From: Versatilivorator sp963663845
GTDB taxonomy: Bacteria; Acidobacteriota; Terriglobia; Versatilivoradales; Versatilivoraceae
NCBI GenBank assembly: GCA_963663845.2
Contig: OY760650.2
Coordinates: 868,001-932,000 of the forward strand
Reading direction: 5' to 3'
Length of the DNA stretch: 64,000 nucleotides
Shown: positions 7,647 to 14,852 of the stretch, piece by piece
Layout of the letters: each line of letters begins with the position of its first letter
Position numbering within the stretch: the first letter of the stretch is position 1
Notes under the pieces: generated by a model
Databases searched by the model: none
What the model was told of the DNA's origin: nothing
What the model saw: only the letters and a program-made list of their open reading frames with translations
Translations under genes and position numbers: made by a program

Positions 7647-7823
7647 GGTTGACGCTCCTTCCGCTTCGAGGAGCCTGCCGAGAGGGAGATCAGACCAGGC
7701 AAGGGATTCATGTGCTGACGGATCACTCCGGCAGTATACCACGCCGGCCGGGCTTGAAACGTGTCACAATGGCGTTTCGACTCGGCTTCGGCCCGGACCT
7801 CCGACCGATTTCCCCCTGGAACC

Positions 7824-9062
7824 ATGAGACCTCCGATCCCGTCGATTTCCCGGAGACGCTTTCTGGGCCGCCTGGCCCCGGTTGCCGGAGCTCCCTTCCT
7901 GGCGGCCGGATGCAGCGCCGCAGGGACGGTGGTTCCGGGGGTCGAAGTGCTGCTGAACCGGGAAATGTCCCTGATCCGCGGCCGGAGAGTCGGACTGATC
8001 ACCAACCACACCGGGGTCGACCGCCGGCTGCGTCACGATATCGACCTGCTGCAGGCCCGGCCGGAGGTGGAGCTGGCGGCCCTCTTCGCTCCCGAGCACG
8101 GCATCGCCGGGATGGCCGCGGCGGGAGCCAGAATCGAGAGCCGTCGGACCAGCCGCTGGGGCATCCCGGTGCACAGCCTCTACGGCGCCGCCACCCAACC
8201 GACAGAGGAGATGGTCGGCGGCCTGGACTTGCTGATCTACGACATGCAGGACGTCGGATCGCGCTACTACACCTACCTGGCGACCCTCAGGAACTGCTTG
8301 CGGGCGGCCGGCCGCTTTCAGATTCCCATGATCGTGCTGGACCGCCCCAATCCGCTGGGAGGCTTGAGCATCGAGGGCAGAGTGTTGGACCCTCGCCTGC
8401 TATCGCTGGTGGGTGCGGCGGCCATGCCGGCTCGATACGGCCTGACCCCGGGAGAACTGGCCGGCTGGATGAAGTCCCGCCTGCGCCTGAAGTGTTCCCT
8501 GAAGGTGGTCCGAATGGACCACTGGCAGCGCCGGCACCGGTTCGCCGATACCGGCCTGGTCTGGGTGCCCCCGTCACCCAATATTCCCACCGCCATGACG
8601 GCCCTGGTCTATGCCGGCATGTGCCTGGTGGAGGGAACCAACCTGTCGGAGGGCCGAGGCACCACCACGCCCTTTGAAATCGCCGGAGCCCCCTGGGTGG
8701 ACGGACCGCGGGCGGTTGAAGCCATGAACCGTCTCGAGCTGCCCGGGGTCGCCTTCAGGCACACGCGGTTCCGGCCCAGCGCTTCCAAGTTCTCCGGGCA
8801 GGTCTGCGAGGGCATCCAACTGCACGTCCTCCGCCCCCGGGGATTCCAGCCGCTGCGAACGGCCCTCAGTCTCATCGCTCACTTTCGCAGGACCCATTCC
8901 GGCCACTTCCAGTGGGCGGAGCGCCATTTCGACCGCCTGGCGGGATCGGAGGAGGTCCGCCGGGACATCGATCGGGAGCGGCCGGTGGGGGAGATGCTGC
9001 GGGGTTGGGAGGCCGAGTTGGAGGCCTTCGAGAAGGAGAGGCGGGAGTTTTTTCTCTATTGA
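7824..9062 (+). CDS. DUF1343 protein, NamZ-type exo-beta-N-acetylmuramidase, exported
   Basis: Members of this family (NamZ) remove terminal N-acetylmuramic acid from peptidoglycan fragments. From the ATG at 7824 the 412-residue product begins with a twin-arginine-type signal (SRRRFLG) and a lipobox-like AAGC, so it is probably a Tat-exported lipoprotein; tatA is at 10.5 kb. Family segments are plain: LITNHTGVDR, LFAPEHGIAG, YDMQDVGSRYYTYLATL, LDRPNPLGG, GLTPGELAGWM, PSPNIPT and EGTNLSEGRGTTTPFE. The length fits the family. An upstream in-frame start at 7761 would bury the Tat motif and is less likely. Confidence 0.87.
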   Translation: MRPPIPSISRRRFLGRLAPVAGAPFLAAGCSAAGTVVPGVEVLLNREMSLIRGRRVGLITNHTGVDRRLRHDIDLLQARPEVELAALFAPEHGIAGMAAAGARIESRRTSRWGIPVHSLYGAATQPTEEMVGGLDLLIYDMQDVGSRYYTYLATLRNCLRAAGRFQIPMIVLDRPNPLGGLSIEGRVLDPRLLSLVGAAAMPARYGLTPGELAGWMKSRLRLKCSLKVVRMDHWQRRHRFADTGLVWVPPSPNIPTAMTALVYAGMCLVEGTNLSEGRGTTTPFEIAGAPWVDGPRAVEAMNRLELPGVAFRHTRFRPSASKFSGQVCEGIQLHVLRPRGFQPLRTALSLIAHFRRTHSGHFQWAERHFDRLAGSEEVRRDIDRERPVGEMLRGWEAELEAFEKERREFFLY

Positions 9063-9115
9063 TGGAGGACGCAGAGTTGACCGGCAGCAAACGGCGCAAC
9101 AGGCGAGGAGAGCCA

Positions 9116-9712
9116 ATGAAACCAGGAACGGACGCATCGGCAACCGGACCGCCCGCGGGGCCATCGGGGTTTGCGCCGCTGATAGCCGAGACGGCTATCC
9201 AGGAGAAGGTGGAGGAGCTCGGCCGCCGGATCTCGGAAGACTACCGGGGCCTGCATCTCCACCTGGTGAGCCTGCTGAAGGGCGCCTGGGTCTTCACGGC
9301 CGACCTGGCGAGACAACTCCGGTTGGAGACCTCGATTGATTTCATGGAGGTGTCCAGCTACGCTGCAGCCGCGCGGTCCAGCGGCCGGATCGAGATCGTC
9401 CGGGACCTGGAAGCCGATGTCCGGGGGCTCCACGTCCTGGTGGTGGAAGATATCTGCGACACCGGCCTGACGCTGAACCGCATCTGCAGGGAGCTTCGGC
9501 GCCGGGAACCCGAATCGCTCAAAGTGGTCTCCCTGCTGAACAAGCCCGCCGGTCGAGTGGAACCGGTCGGCCTGGACTACGTCGGGTTCGAGATTCCCGA
9601 CAAATTCGTGGTGGGTTATGGTTTAGACTATCGGCAGAGATACCGGAACCTCCCCTCCATATCGGCGATATCGCCCCATGAAACGGACCTTCCTGACCGA
9701 AAAGGAACTTAG
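9116..9712 (+). CDS. hpt: Hypoxanthine phosphoribosyltransferase
   Basis: This enzyme makes IMP (or GMP) from hypoxanthine (or guanine) and PRPP in purine salvage. The 198-residue protein has the PRPP-binding motif VLVVEDICDTGLTL, the LVSLLKGAWVFTADL segment and VGLDYVGFEIPDKFVVGYGLDY near the end, all typical of bacterial Hpt. I chose 9116 because GAGGAG stands 6-10 bases upstream; an in-frame ATG at 9062 overlaps the NamZ stop and is possible. The last 35 bp overlap the start of the next gene. Confidence 0.92.
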   Translation: MKPGTDASATGPPAGPSGFAPLIAETAIQEKVEELGRRISEDYRGLHLHLVSLLKGAWVFTADLARQLRLETSIDFMEVSSYAAAARSSGRIEIVRDLEADVRGLHVLVVEDICDTGLTLNRICRELRRREPESLKVVSLLNKPAGRVEPVGLDYVGFEIPDKFVVGYGLDYRQRYRNLPSISAISPHETDLPDRKGT

Positions 9713-10340
9713 AAACATCGCTCCCGGGTCGCCCTGTTACGTGGTCAAGGGGACCTGCCTCACTCCGCTTGCCCTGGAAGTCGCCGCTCAGCGTGGCAAT
9801 GCCATTGTCGAGTGCGACACTCCTGAAGAAATCGAGCGGCTCAAGGCTTTCGACAAGCGGCTGGCGCTGGGGGCTGCCCCGTCTCAGCGGGACCTCGGGC
9901 GGAAAATCCGGAGCCTGCTCCAGGAGAACGGATACCTGGTCTGCGAGTGCGGCGCCAAGAGTTCTCCGGACGAACCCGGCCAGGTGCTGGGGGTGGTCCA
10001 ATGGATTCAGAGCGGCCAGGTCTGCAGCGGCATCTGGCTGGATGAGGATGGCATCGGGTCCACCATCCTGGCCAACAAGTGCCCCGGCATTCGGGCGGTC
10101 CACTGCTGCGATCGACAGACCGCCAGGATCAGCCGGGAACGGCACGGGGCCAACCTGCTGGTGCTGGCGGACCCCGGTCTGGACGCCGACCTGGCCGCCG
10201 TGCTGGCGACCACCTGGCTGAGCGCCGCCTTCGCCGGGGCCAGGCAGAACCCGGAGGTCTCGCTGCTGGAAGAAGTGGAGAAGAAGTATCTCCGGGAGAC
10301 GGTCGTGGCCGTCGCCGGCGACTGCAGTTGCGCGCTATGA
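9678..10340 (+). CDS. RpiB/LacAB-family-like protein with altered active site
   Basis: The 220-residue protein resembles ribose-5-phosphate isomerase B in its middle: DGIGSTILANKCPGIRAVHC, then ISRERHGANLLVLAD, matches the GIGxxIxANKxxGIRAA and SRxHNxAN blocks. The catalytic Cys of the usual CGTGIG is replaced (DEDGIG) and the N-terminal DHAG motif is missing. The first 45 residues instead have VVKGTCLTPLALEVAAQRG, a pattern I associate loosely with cobalamin adenosyltransferase and EutQ-type proteins. It is Cys-rich (about 10), including a C-terminal CSCAL. It overlaps hpt by 35 bp in another frame. It may bind rather than isomerise a sugar phosphate; the function is unknown. Confidence 0.7.
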   Translation: MKRTFLTEKELRNIAPGSPCYVVKGTCLTPLALEVAAQRGNAIVECDTPEEIERLKAFDKRLALGAAPSQRDLGRKIRSLLQENGYLVCECGAKSSPDEPGQVLGVVQWIQSGQVCSGIWLDEDGIGSTILANKCPGIRAVHCCDRQTARISRERHGANLLVLADPGLDADLAAVLATTWLSAAFAGARQNPEVSLLEEVEKKYLRETVVAVAGDCSCAL

Positions 10341-10381
10341 GGGTGGTTCAGCGTCGGTGGGCCAGGATTGCTTGAAACAAG

Positions 10382-10405
10382 AATCCCGGGCGCCAGCCCG
10401 GGATT
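10382..10405. terminator. Perfect hairpin between convergent genes, terminator-like
   Basis: Arms aatcccgggc and gcccgggatt with loop gcca give a 10-bp perfect stem 40 bases after the RpiB-like gene. No clear T-tract follows, so termination is likely but not proven. Confidence 0.5.
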
Positions 10406-10455
10406 TCGAGTAAGCCGCGAACGCGGCGGCAGCGCTTAGCCGTGGGCGTCAGCCG

Positions 10456-10512
10456 GGCTCGGGCCGGGCCGTGGCCCGGGACGAGCCATGGGGGGTGGGC
10501 GTAAGCCCATGG
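10456..10512. repeat. Two further palindromes between convergent genes
   Basis: Bases 10456-10487 form a hairpin with 15-bp arms, two mismatches and a 2-base loop. Bases 10486-10512 form ccatggg...cccatgg. With 10382-10405 they make a palindrome cluster filling the 187-bp gap before tatA. Confidence 0.55.
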
Positions 10513-10527
10513 GAGGGAAAGCCGAGG

Positions 10528-10728
10528 TCAGGAGGCTTCTTTCTCGGTGGGTTTCTGCAGGTCCTTGTCGTCGTCTTTCTTCATGGCGCCGCGGAAATTC
10601 TTGATCCCCTCGCCGATTCCCTTGCCGATCTCGGGAAGGCGCTTGGCGCCAAAGAGAAGGAACACGATCACCAGAATGATGATCCACTCCGCAATACCCA
10701 TGGTAGGAATTCCTATCCCCAGCACCAT
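10528..10728 (-). CDS. tatA: Twin-arginine translocase subunit TatA/TatE
   Basis: A 66-residue single-span protein that forms the pore-like part of the Tat system for folded proteins. It has an N-terminal membrane helix (EWIIILVIVFLLF), the FGAKRLPEIGKGIGEGIKNF hinge and amphipathic helix, and a charged tail. GGGGAGGTC stands upstream of the ATG. No tatC is in the window. NamZ at 7.8 kb is a candidate substrate. Confidence 0.93.
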   Translation of the reverse strand: MVLGIGIPTMGIAEWIIILVIVFLLFGAKRLPEIGKGIGEGIKNFRGAMKKDDDKDLQKPTEKEAS

Positions 10729-10813
10729 ATTGACCTCCCCATCTCTTGAGAACCGGCGCGACCGGCGCCGTCATTGAAGGATCTTAGTGGATATGCGGGC
10801 GGATGGCAAACGC

Positions 10814-11245
10814 TCAGTCGGAAGGATCCTGGCAGTAACGATCGAAGGCCGCCGTCAGGGTGTCGGCGATCTGGGTCGCGTCCTGGTATTCGATCTGATG
10901 GCGGTGCATCATGAATACCGGCCGGCCCTGCCGGAACAGGGCGACCGAGGGAGAGGAGGGCGGGTATTCCTGCAGGTATTCCCTCACCCGCGCCGTGGCT
11001 TCCAGGTCGCCTCCCGCGAATACGGTCGCCACCCTGGCCGGCACCACGGCATGCTTGAGGGCCAGCGCAATTCCGGGACGGGCCCGGCCGGCGGCACAGC
11101 CGCACATCGAATTGATCACCATCATGACCGTGCCGTCTTCTTGGCGGAGTAGCTCGTCGACGTCCTGGGGGGACCGGGTCTCATGCACCCCCAGCCGGGT
11201 GAGCTCTTCTCGCATGGGTCCGATGAATTCTTCCGGATATCTCAT
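10814..11245 (-). CDS. brxA: BrxA/BrxB-type bacilliredoxin
   Basis: Bacilliredoxins reduce mixed disulfides between bacillithiol and protein cysteines. The 143-residue protein has the family layout (former DUF1094, YphP/YqiW): MRYPEEFIGPMREEL at the start, the CGC active site in NSMCGCAAGRARPG at about residues 46-59, then PSVALFRQGRPVFMMHRHQIE. YpdA, the likely bacillithiol disulfide reductase, is encoded at 37.7-38.7 kb. No bacillithiol synthesis gene is recognised in the window. Confidence 0.9.
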   Translation of the reverse strand: MRYPEEFIGPMREELTRLGVHETRSPQDVDELLRQEDGTVMMVINSMCGCAAGRARPGIALALKHAVVPARVATVFAGGDLEATARVREYLQEYPPSSPSVALFRQGRPVFMMHRHQIEYQDATQIADTLTAAFDRYCQDPSD

Positions 11246-11311
11246 TGTCTATCGGGAGGGCTGCGCCTCGGGGATGGGTTGGAACCGGGGCCGCGCCGGA
11301 CGACCGGCCTG

Positions 11312-12166
11312 CTACTCGTCGATGACGCCGATGGCCGCGGCTGCCGATTCTTCCTCGACCTTGCGCTTGATCTCCATGGCCTGGTCGTAGTGCTCGTCGG
11401 CCAGCTTCTGATAGGACACGTACTCTTCGTACCGGTCGGGCCCGTGCTTCTTCACCAGGGGCTCCAGGGCGTTGACGTCTTGCCCGGCCAGGATGAATTC
11501 GTTCTCCGAGCGAGGCTTCTGCTCGATGATTTCGTCAACGACGACCCTGGCCTTTTCCCGATTGAGCAGGTTGATGTAGAAGTGGGCATTGAAGTAATCG
11601 GGATCGTTGACCAGGCACTTCTCCAGGTATTCCAGGCCCTCTTCCGACAGTTTCCACCGCTCCTGAGCAGAGCGCGGATTCAACTTGTCGTAGGCCATGG
11701 TCCAGTTGACGTTCCCCACGCTGTAAAAGGGATCGGCCTCTCCCGGCTCCAGGTCACAGTTCTTCAGGTAGTATTCCTTGGCCTTCTCGAATTCCCCCAT
11801 GTTGAAGTAAATGCCGGCAATTCCCTTCACTGAGTAGAGATTCTCCGGATCCTTCTCCAGCACGTCCATATAGGCGCCGATGGCTTCTTCGCCGACCTGG
11901 ATGTTCTCCTCCGACTGGCCATTGGGGATGTAGAGTGAGGCATAGGAGGTAGCCAGGTAGATCTGAGCGTTCAGGAACTCCGGATCCAGCTCGATCGCCT
12001 GCTTGAAGCGCTCCACCGCCCTTTCGTATTCGCCTTCCCGGAAAGCCCGAACCCCCTTGTTGAGGCGATCCCGGGCCTTCAGCTTGTCAATGACGCCACA
12101 CCCGACCATCCCAAAGGCCAGGGGCAGCAGGACAAGCCCGGCCATCGCTCTGCTTCGACACTTCAT
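11312..12166 (-). CDS. TPR-repeat lipoprotein of the TonB-ExbB-ExbD operon
   Basis: From the ATG at 12166 (GAGGAAG just upstream) the 284-residue product has a signal peptide ending in a lipobox-like GMVGC, then tetratricopeptide repeats from about residue 28. Units such as GEYERAVERFKQAIELDPEFLNA, GEFEKAKEYYLKNCDLEPG and GLEYLEKCLVNDPDYFNA are visible, followed by a charged C-terminal helix. It is the last gene of the tonB-exbB-exbD-exbD set, 63 bp after the second exbD. TPR proteins commonly sit in such operons and may connect the motor to outer-membrane partners; that role is inference. Confidence 0.82.
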   Translation of the reverse strand: MKCRSRAMAGLVLLPLAFGMVGCGVIDKLKARDRLNKGVRAFREGEYERAVERFKQAIELDPEFLNAQIYLATSYASLYIPNGQSEENIQVGEEAIGAYMDVLEKDPENLYSVKGIAGIYFNMGEFEKAKEYYLKNCDLEPGEADPFYSVGNVNWTMAYDKLNPRSAQERWKLSEEGLEYLEKCLVNDPDYFNAHFYINLLNREKARVVVDEIIEQKPRSENEFILAGQDVNALEPLVKKHGPDRYEEYVSYQKLADEHYDQAMEIKRKVEEESAAAAIGVIDE

Positions 12167-12229
12167 CAGCTTCCTCCACAAACGAGAAATTTCCTGTTTA
12201 TCGCTTTCGGGAATGACAGCCAGGGGAGA

Positions 12230-12658
12230 TCACTGACCGGACTGGATCTTCTCGGTGATCAATCCGATCTTGTCCACTCCCGCATTGTGGGCGATGTCGA
12301 TGACTTCCACCACCGAGTTGAAGAACAGCTCCTGGTGACCCTGCACGAACATCGTCCTCTGATTTCGGGTCTTGAAGATATCGGTGAGCCGCTCCTCCAG
12401 ATTCCGAAGATCCACGTTCTCCTGGTTGATCTTCAAACGCCGCTCGTTGTCAATGGACACCACGATGGTGCGGTTGGACACATCCTGGGGAGGGGGATCT
12501 CCCGGAGGAGGCGGCTGGGGGATCTGAGCATCCAGCCCCCGGGGAATCAAGGGCGTGATTACCATAAAGATAATCAGCAGCACCAGCAACACGTCAATCA
12601 GCGGAGTTACGTTGATATCGGCCTTGGGGCCCGCATCGGCCCCAACTGACATTGCCAT
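12230..12658 (-). CDS. exbD: ExbD/TolR-type biopolymer transport protein, second copy
   Basis: The 142-residue protein has one N-terminal membrane helix (PLIDVLLVLLIIFMVITPL) with the conserved Asp that carries protons in ExbD/TolR, and a periplasmic domain ending VIDIAHNAGVDKIGLITEK. A Pro-rich stretch (PQPPPPGDPPPQ) follows the helix and is absent from the sister copy. GGGAGG precedes the ATG. It lies 13 bp after the first exbD. Confidence 0.9.
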   Translation of the reverse strand: MAMSVGADAGPKADINVTPLIDVLLVLLIIFMVITPLIPRGLDAQIPQPPPPGDPPPQDVSNRTIVVSIDNERRLKINQENVDLRNLEERLTDIFKTRNQRTMFVQGHQELFFNSVVEVIDIAHNAGVDKIGLITEKIQSGQ

Positions 12659-12671
12659 TTCCAGTCCTCCC

Positions 12672-13127
12672 TTAGATACCCGGTACGTTCTTCTTGTCGA
12701 CCTTGTCCGTCAGCAATCCGAGCGTATCGACTCCGGCGGACCGGACGGTATCCACCACGTCGACCACTCCTCCATACTTGGCCCGCCGGTCGCTCTTCAC
12801 GTAGACGGTCTTGTCCACTTTGGCGGCCAGCAGATCCTGGATGCGTTCGGACAGCCGCTCTACGAGCAACTGGTCCGACCCCAGGTAAATCTTGCCGTCG
12901 CGGGTCACCGCCACCACCACGGCGTCGTCCTGGTCGGCTTCCCGCATCTCCCGGGGATTGGTGGCCTTGGCCATGTCCACGCTCACCCCCTTCTGCAACA
13001 TGGGGGTGATCACCATGAAGATAATGAGCAGGACCAGCATGATGTCCACCATGGGCGTGACATTGATGTCCGCCACCACGGCGTTTTTGTCCTTCTTTTC
13101 CTTGTCAACGTCGACCGGCATTGCCAT
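12672..13127 (-). CDS. exbD: ExbD/TolR-type biopolymer transport protein, first copy
   Basis: The 151-residue protein has a charged cytoplasmic start (DVDKEKKDKN), the membrane helix with PMVDIMLVLLIIFMVITPML, and a periplasmic domain ending DTVRSAGVDTLGLLTDK. It is a paralogue of the gene at 12230-12658. Two ExbD copies could form a heterodimer in the ExbB pentamer pore. It begins 4 bp after the exbB stop, with GGAG upstream of the ATG. Confidence 0.9.
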   Translation of the reverse strand: MAMPVDVDKEKKDKNAVVADINVTPMVDIMLVLLIIFMVITPMLQKGVSVDMAKATNPREMREADQDDAVVVAVTRDGKIYLGSDQLLVERLSERIQDLLAAKVDKTVYVKSDRRAKYGGVVDVVDTVRSAGVDTLGLLTDKVDKKNVPGI

Positions 13128-13131
13128 CAGA

Positions 13132-13839
13132 CTATCTCCGTTTCAGAAAGTAATCGATCAACTCAGAGGCAGAGTTGTTCATCTCGACGCCGAAGGCTTC
13201 CATCTTGCCATTGAAGTAGTTGAACATCCAGATGCCGGGAATCGCCACGAAGAGCCCCAGCGCGGTGGCGATGAGCGCTTCGGAAATGCCGCCGGCCACC
13301 GCGGAAAGACCGGTGGTCTTGGCCGTGGACATTCCCTGGAAGGCATTGATGATGCCCACCACGGTCCCGAACAACCCCACGAAGGGAGCTGTGCTTCCAA
13401 TGGTGGCCAGTCCGGGGACACCCCGTTTCAACTCGGCGTTGGTGATAGCGGTAGCTCGATCCAGGGCGCGTTTGCAAGCTTCAATGGTCTCCGCCGAAGT
13501 TGTGCTTCCCGACGACTGATACTCCTGCAGTCCGGCGACCACCACTTTTGCCAAGTGACTCTTCTGGTTCTGCTCGGACACGTCGATGGCTTCGCCGATC
13601 TTGCCCTCCTGCAGGCAGCCGGCAACCAGCGGGGCAAACTCGCGAGACTGCTTGCGGGCCGCGTTGAAGGCCAGATACCGGTCAATCATGACCCCGATCG
13701 ACCAGGCCGACATGATGGCCAGGATGATCAGGGTGGCCTTGGCCGTCGGACCCGACGCGTGCCACATCTCCATGAAGGTAAAGCCCACTTCACCTTGAAG
13801 CAGGGATACCGCCAACAAGTTCAAAGGAACGGACATCAT
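13132..13839 (-). CDS. exbB: MotA/TolQ/ExbB proton channel family protein
   Basis: The 235-residue protein has three membrane helices in the TolQ/ExbB arrangement. The family core APFVGLFGTVVGIINAFQGM is at about residues 150-170, followed by GGISEALIATALGLFVAIPG, the helix with conserved Thr and Pro lining the proton path. It powers TonB with the proton gradient. AGGAGGT lies about 10 bases upstream of the start. It follows tonB by 56 bp. Confidence 0.93.
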   Translation of the reverse strand: MMSVPLNLLAVSLLQGEVGFTFMEMWHASGPTAKATLIILAIMSAWSIGVMIDRYLAFNAARKQSREFAPLVAGCLQEGKIGEAIDVSEQNQKSHLAKVVVAGLQEYQSSGSTTSAETIEACKRALDRATAITNAELKRGVPGLATIGSTAPFVGLFGTVVGIINAFQGMSTAKTTGLSAVAGGISEALIATALGLFVAIPGIWMFNYFNGKMEAFGVEMNNSASELIDYFLKRR

Positions 13840-13895
13840 GGGATTGCTACCTCCTCGGTTCTCTCACTGTTTGGATCTCGCCGAATGGCCGAAGG

Positions 13896-14660
13896 TCACC
13901 CTCTCAAGTTGAAGTTCACCGTAATGCGGGTAATGACTTCAACCGGCACTCCATTCAGCACGGTCGGCTTGTAGCGCCACTGCTTGACGGCGTCCAGCGC
14001 CGACTGAATCAACAGCGGGTGTCCCTTGACCACCCGCAGATTTTCCACGGAACCCTGCTTGCTGATGATCGCCTCCAGAATGACCGTCCCCTGGATGCGA
14101 GCCTGCTTGGCCAGCGCCGGGTAGCGCGGGCGCACCTGACGGATCAGGTTGGCGCGTTGCACGTTGCCGCCCACCCGAATGCGTTGGGGGGGTTTGGGCG
14201 GAGGCGGCGGGGGGGGCGGGGGCGGGGGCGCCAGAGAGGTTGGAGCGCCGCCGATCACGCCGCCGACCACGCCTCCAAGGACGCCGCCCGGGACCCCTCC
14301 GGGAACTCCGCCGACCACACCCGCGACCATGGCTTCGGGTGCGGGGCCCTCATCCACCACCATGAGGATGTCCTGGGGAATCTCCACCGGGGCCGTGAAG
14401 TCGGTGGTCGGGGTGGTCCTGACGACTCGCTTGACCGCATCCGCGGGCGGAGGCGGCGGGGGCGGGGGTGGCGGGGGCGGGGGCGGCGCTACCAGAAAAG
14501 TAAGCTGTGTACCGACCCCTCCCAGGGTTTCAGGAAAAAGCATCGGCAGGATGATCGCGAACACAATCAGAATCACATGAAAAACCACCGAAACGGTGAC
14601 GACAACAGACTTCTTCTTGGTTGTGCCGGATTCCTGCACGTCGGTTAACTGATCAAACAT
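13896..14660 (-). CDS. tonB: TonB-family energy transducer with two polyproline tracts and a Gly-Val repeat linker
   Basis: The 254-residue protein has a short cytoplasmic start, a membrane helix (about 18-42), then a linker made of about 14 consecutive Pro, a spacer, GGVx repeats (about 110-138) and a second tract of about 11 Pro. The C-terminal TonB domain reads RPRYPALAKQARIQGTVILE, then ALDAVKQWRYKPTVLNGVPV. It carries ExbB/ExbD energy to outer-membrane receptors. GGGAGG precedes the ATG. The rigid-flexible-rigid linker is like those I recall from Acidobacteria. No TonB-dependent receptor is in the window. Confidence 0.92.
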   Translation of the reverse strand: MFDQLTDVQESGTTKKKSVVVTVSVVFHVILIVFAIILPMLFPETLGGVGTQLTFLVAPPPPPPPPPPPPPPADAVKRVVRTTPTTDFTAPVEIPQDILMVVDEGPAPEAMVAGVVGGVPGGVPGGVLGGVVGGVIGGAPTSLAPPPPPPPPPPPKPPQRIRVGGNVQRANLIRQVRPRYPALAKQARIQGTVILEAIISKQGSVENLRVVKGHPLLIQSALDAVKQWRYKPTVLNGVPVEVITRITVNFNLRG

Positions 14661-14802
14661 GGTCGAACCTCCCTTCCCAAGCCGAACCGGCGAAGCCGGA
14701 AAACTTTCGCCGACTTGGGATTGCCTTCCAACGACGAAGAAAGAGGGTAATGCCTCCGCGTAACGATACCGCAGTTGGGTGGAGTGAAGTCAAGACTCTA
14801 AC

Positions 14803-14852
14803 ACAAAAAAACAGGCCGGTCCATTGCAACGAAAATCAAGCCCTGGCCGGCC
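14803..14852 (-). terminator. Intrinsic terminator of secF, partly inside the coding end
   Basis: Read on the minus strand, ggccggcca pairs with tggaccggcc (one bulge, loop about 20 bases) and is followed by a run of seven T. The 5' arm lies in the last codons of secF (stop at 14836-14838). Confidence 0.68.

Larger units (their letters stand above)
7342..7703 (-). repeat. Tandem duplication, unit 2
   Basis: This is the partner of 6957-7339. The offset between matching bases is 385 bp before the internal 21-bp repeat and 364 bp after it, which shows a single 21-bp unit gained or lost since the duplication. Confidence 0.88.
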
